Assembly: GCA_023265535.1 (NCBI GenBank)
Contig: JAHFTI010000145.1
Span: forward strand, 1 to 8,796
DNA from: Opitutaceae bacterium
GTDB taxonomy: Bacteria; Verrucomicrobiota; Verrucomicrobiia; Opitutales; Opitutaceae
DNA: 8,796 nucleotides
Direction of reading: 5' to 3'
Shown: one piece after another, positions 7,292 through 8,796 of the stretch
Layout of the letters: every line of letters begins with the position of its first letter
Position numbering within the stretch: position 1 is the stretch's first letter
Translations under genes and position numbers: made by a program
Notes under the pieces: model-generated
Database searches by the model: none
What the model was told of the DNA's origin: nothing
The model's input: the letters and a program-made list of their open reading frames with translations, nothing else

Positions 7292-7624
7292 ATGAAACTC
7301 ATCCTCACTTCCTCCCGCGGCACCAGTAATCCCAAGCTCGAGTCCTCCCTGCGCAGCTTCCTGGACTCCCTCGTTCCGCTGATGCGGATCGAGGAGGCCA
7401 GGGTCAGGCTCGAGTACGTCCACGAGGCCAGTCCCCCCTATCGCGCCACCGCGCACCTGGTCGTCCCAGGTCCCGACCTCAAGGCGGACGTTTGCGACCA
7501 CACCGAGTTCACCGCCCTCTCCAAGCTCACCGACAGGCTGCGTTCGCAGGTCCTGGAGCGCGTGGGCAAGCGCCTGAAGCGCTTCTCGGGACGCGGTCGT
7601 CTTCCCCAGTACCTTCATCCCTGA
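7292..7624 (+). CDS. HPF/RaiA-family ribosome-associated protein (short form)
   Basis: This 110-residue protein resembles the short ribosome hibernation factors HPF and RaiA (YfiA, S30AE domain), which bind the decoding region of the 30S subunit in the cytoplasm and silence or stabilise idle ribosomes. It begins MKLILTSSRG, matching the first beta-strand and turn of the family. It continues with a helix (about 13-28), a strand pair (EEARVRLEYVHE and YRATAHLVVPG), DLKADVCDHTEF and a long basic helix ending in VLERVGKRLKR, where the family has its charged ribosome-binding C-terminus. Length fits the short forms (about 95-115), with no C-terminal dimerisation domain as in long HPF. An in-frame ATG at 7244 would add 16 residues with no family counterpart, so 7292 is preferred. 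The usual Asp-Ala pair before the last helix is replaced by TEFTALSKL, so this is a divergent member. It precedes terC by 95 bases and may share its promoter. Confidence 0.75.
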   Translation: MKLILTSSRGTSNPKLESSLRSFLDSLVPLMRIEEARVRLEYVHEASPPYRATAHLVVPGPDLKADVCDHTEFTALSKLTDRLRSQVLERVGKRLKRFSGRGRLPQYLHP

Positions 7625-7648
7625 GCTCTGATTGCTGAGCTTCCACAC

Positions 7649-7686
7649 CGGCCGGGATCGGCGCCTTCATGGCAGGATCCCGGCCG
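7649..7686 (+). other. Stem-loop in the hpf-terC spacer
   Basis: CGGCCGGGATC at 7649-7659 pairs perfectly over 11 bp with GATCCCGGCCG at 7676-7686. Inside, GCC (7663-7665) can pair with GGC (7671-7673) around a five-base loop. The stem sits 24 bases after the HPF-like stop and 33 bases before the terC ATG. The following bases, CTCAATTTCTGATT, are only moderately T-rich, so it could be a weak terminator, an attenuator or an mRNA-processing/stability element. It does not match the conserved core of the yybP-ykoY manganese riboswitch that precedes some terC-family genes. Confidence 0.5.
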
Positions 7687-7719
7687 CTCAATTTCTGATT
7701 CCTGCCTGCCCTGTATTCC

Positions 7720-8655
7720 ATGACTGTCACCACTCTACTCTGGATCGGCTTCATCCTCTTTGTCCTGTCCATGCTCGCCCTCGACCTGGGCGTCTTCCAC
7801 CGGAAATCCCACACGGTTTCCCTCAGGGAGTCCGCCATCTGGAGCGTCGTCTGGGTCAGCCTTGCGCTGATCTTCAACGCGGGCGTCTGGTACTTCTCGG
7901 GCAGCACCAAGGCCCTCGAGTTCCTCACCGGTTATCTCATCGAGCTCTCCCTGAGCGTGGACAACCTCTTTGTCTTCGCCCTTCTCTTCTCCTATTTCGC
8001 GGTGCCGCAGGAATACCAGCATCGTGTGCTGTTCTGGGGCATCCTCGGCGCCCTGGCCATGCGTGCCATCATGATCGGCGCCGGCGTGTACCTGCTCTCC
8101 CATTTCGCCTGGCTGATCTACGTCTTCGGCGCCTTCCTCATCGTGACGGGCATCAAGATGCTGCTCAACAAGGGTGAGGAGATTCACCCCGAGAAGAACC
8201 CGCTGGTGCGCCTCGTCCGCCGCTTCCTTCCCGTCACCAAGACCTATGAGGGCGACAAGTTCCTCGTGCGCAACCAGGGCCGCCTCATGGCCACGCCCCT
8301 GCTGCTGGTGCTTGTCCTGGTCGAGGGCACGGACCTGGTCTTCGCCGTCGACAGCATTCCCGCCATCTTCGCGGTCACCACCGATCCCTTCATCGTGTAC
8401 ACCTCGAATGTCTTCGCGATCATGGGCCTGCGCTCGCTCTATTTCGCCCTCTCCGGCGTCATGAACAAGTTCCACTACCTCAAGGTGGGCCTCGGCGTGG
8501 TGCTTGCCTTTGTCGGCGTGAAGATGCTGCTCGGGCACACCGCCTACAAGATCGACACGCTGGTGTCCCTGGGCGTCATCGTAACGGTCCTTGCCGTGAC
8601 GGTCGTCGCCTCCCTGCTCCGCCCCGTGCCCTCCGTGAAACCTTTGCAGCAGTGA
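7720..8655 (+). CDS. TerC/Alx-family integral membrane protein
   Basis: This 311-residue protein belongs to the TerC family, whose characterised members (E. coli Alx, Bacillus MeeF/MeeY) are linked to manganese export or metal loading of exoenzymes, and others to tellurite resistance. It sits in the cytoplasmic membrane. Hydrophobic segments lie at about 5-24, 38-60, 72-93, 104-124, 128-149, 190-214, 222-244, 256-271 and 282-301. The family's two acidic signatures are present: IELSLSVDNLFVF (74-86, E75 and D81) and LVEGTDLVFAVDSIPA (200-215, E202, D205, D211), related by the internal repeat. D22 lies in the first segment. A basic cytoplasmic loop (about 150-185) separates the halves. Length matches the Alx type. 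The ATG at 7720 starts directly before the first membrane helix; no Shine-Dalgarno is seen. Manganese export is the best guess. Tellurite resistance is unsupported because no other ter genes are nearby. Confidence 0.94.
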   Translation: MTVTTLLWIGFILFVLSMLALDLGVFHRKSHTVSLRESAIWSVVWVSLALIFNAGVWYFSGSTKALEFLTGYLIELSLSVDNLFVFALLFSYFAVPQEYQHRVLFWGILGALAMRAIMIGAGVYLLSHFAWLIYVFGAFLIVTGIKMLLNKGEEIHPEKNPLVRLVRRFLPVTKTYEGDKFLVRNQGRLMATPLLLVLVLVEGTDLVFAVDSIPAIFAVTTDPFIVYTSNVFAIMGLRSLYFALSGVMNKFHYLKVGLGVVLAFVGVKMLLGHTAYKIDTLVSLGVIVTVLAVTVVASLLRPVPSVKPLQQ

Positions 8656-8663
8656 GCTGCTGC
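8646..8663 (+). other. Hairpin with the terC stop codon in its loop
   Basis: GCAGCAG at 8646-8652 is perfectly complementary to CTGCTGC at 8657-8663, leaving a four-base TGAG loop whose first three bases are the terC TGA. The stem overlaps the last two sense codons (Gln-Gln). It could affect termination efficiency or protect the 3' end; a chance origin from the repeated GCA/CTG triplets is also possible. Confidence 0.4.
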
Positions 8664-8674
8664 GCTCCAGGGTG

Positions 8675-8707
8675 CCTGCCTCCCCTTGTGGGCTGAGGGG
8701 AGGCAGG
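8675..8707 (+). terminator. 12-bp hairpin after terC, terminator-like or ribosome-site-masking
   Basis: CCTGCCTCCCC at 8675-8685 pairs perfectly with GGGGAGGCAGG at 8697-8707. A T-A pair (8686/8696) and two possible G-U pairs close the loop further. The hairpin starts 19 bases after the terC stop, a normal place for a terminator, but no T-run follows, so intrinsic termination would be weak. The right arm overlaps an AGGA (8705-8708) that would be a well-spaced Shine-Dalgarno for the ATG at 8716, so it might instead mask that site. Confidence 0.4.
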
Positions 8708-8715
8708 ACATCCGC

Positions 8716-8796
8716 ATGACGGCCTTGAATGCCTTGCATGCGAGCCGTTCACCTGAGGAGATGGAATTATCCCCGCGGCTTGGTGCGCTTTATGCA
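8716..8796 (+). CDS. Possible start of a downstream gene, product unknown (partial)
   Basis: An ATG at 8716 opens a frame that runs 27 codons to the window edge without a stop, beginning MTALNALHASRSPEEMELSP. An AGGA at 8705-8708 lies seven bases before it, the best-placed Shine-Dalgarno-like site in the window. A second in-frame ATG at 8761 directly abuts GAGGAG, too close for it to serve as a ribosome site. No family is recognisable from so few residues. The frame is also continuous with terC beyond its stop codon. The open stretch is short enough to occur by chance in GC-rich DNA. Confidence 0.35.
   Translation, partial: MTALNALHASRSPEEMELSPRLGALYA

Noticed and set aside
7625..7719. yybP-ykoY manganese riboswitch upstream of terC
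   Set aside because: The spacer is short and lacks the conserved loop sequences of that class; only a simple stem-loop is visible.
7735..8739. 334-codon - strand open frame across terC
   Set aside because: It is rich in charged residues, Gly and His, as expected from reading membrane-protein codons backwards; terC on the + strand is unambiguous.

Overview
The window is GC-rich, with coding sequence strongly biased to G/C at third codon positions and every recognised gene on the + strand. The 1,140-residue TonB-dependent receptor carries an N-terminal V/I-LSPF-x-V motif followed by a TGYQATSTLAGTR stretch. In my knowledge this is typical of Verrucomicrobiota, especially Opitutaceae. A Tat-exported aldo/keto reductase and a heparinase II/III-family lyase fit the same kind of polysaccharide-degrading Gram-negative bacterium. 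The assignment rests on protein character only; there is no rRNA or other phylogenetic marker here.

Layout. Positions 1-66 hold the last codons of an upstream gene. Positions 106-1122 encode a Tat-signal aldo/keto reductase. A 126-bp, extremely pyrimidine-rich spacer leads to the TonB-dependent receptor (1249-4671). Forty bases later comes a secreted heparinase II/III-like polysaccharide lyase (4712-7087). These two probably form one transcription unit: outer-membrane uptake plus depolymerisation of an acidic, perhaps glycosaminoglycan-like, polysaccharide. No SusD-like partner is seen.

A 204-bp boundary follows. It has a run of four G-tracts directly after the lyase stop codon, GC-rich hairpins, then an abrupt AT-rich island carrying a perfect 15-bp palindrome. 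The second block begins there: a 110-residue HPF/RaiA-like ribosome-associated protein (7292-7624) and a TerC/Alx-family membrane protein (7720-8655). The leader of the latter contains an 11-bp perfect stem-loop. The terC stop codon sits in the loop of one hairpin, and a second, 12-bp hairpin lies 19 bases further on. A possible new gene starts at 8716 and runs off the window.

The first block looks like a nutrient-scavenging locus. The second looks like a stress or ion-homeostasis pair. None of the five complete genes has a convincing Shine-Dalgarno sequence; their leaders are C-rich instead. No tRNA, rRNA, CRISPR array, insertion sequence or phage gene was found. I see no clearly undescribed system. 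The most unusual material is the non-coding structure between 7085 and 7290 and around the end of terC.
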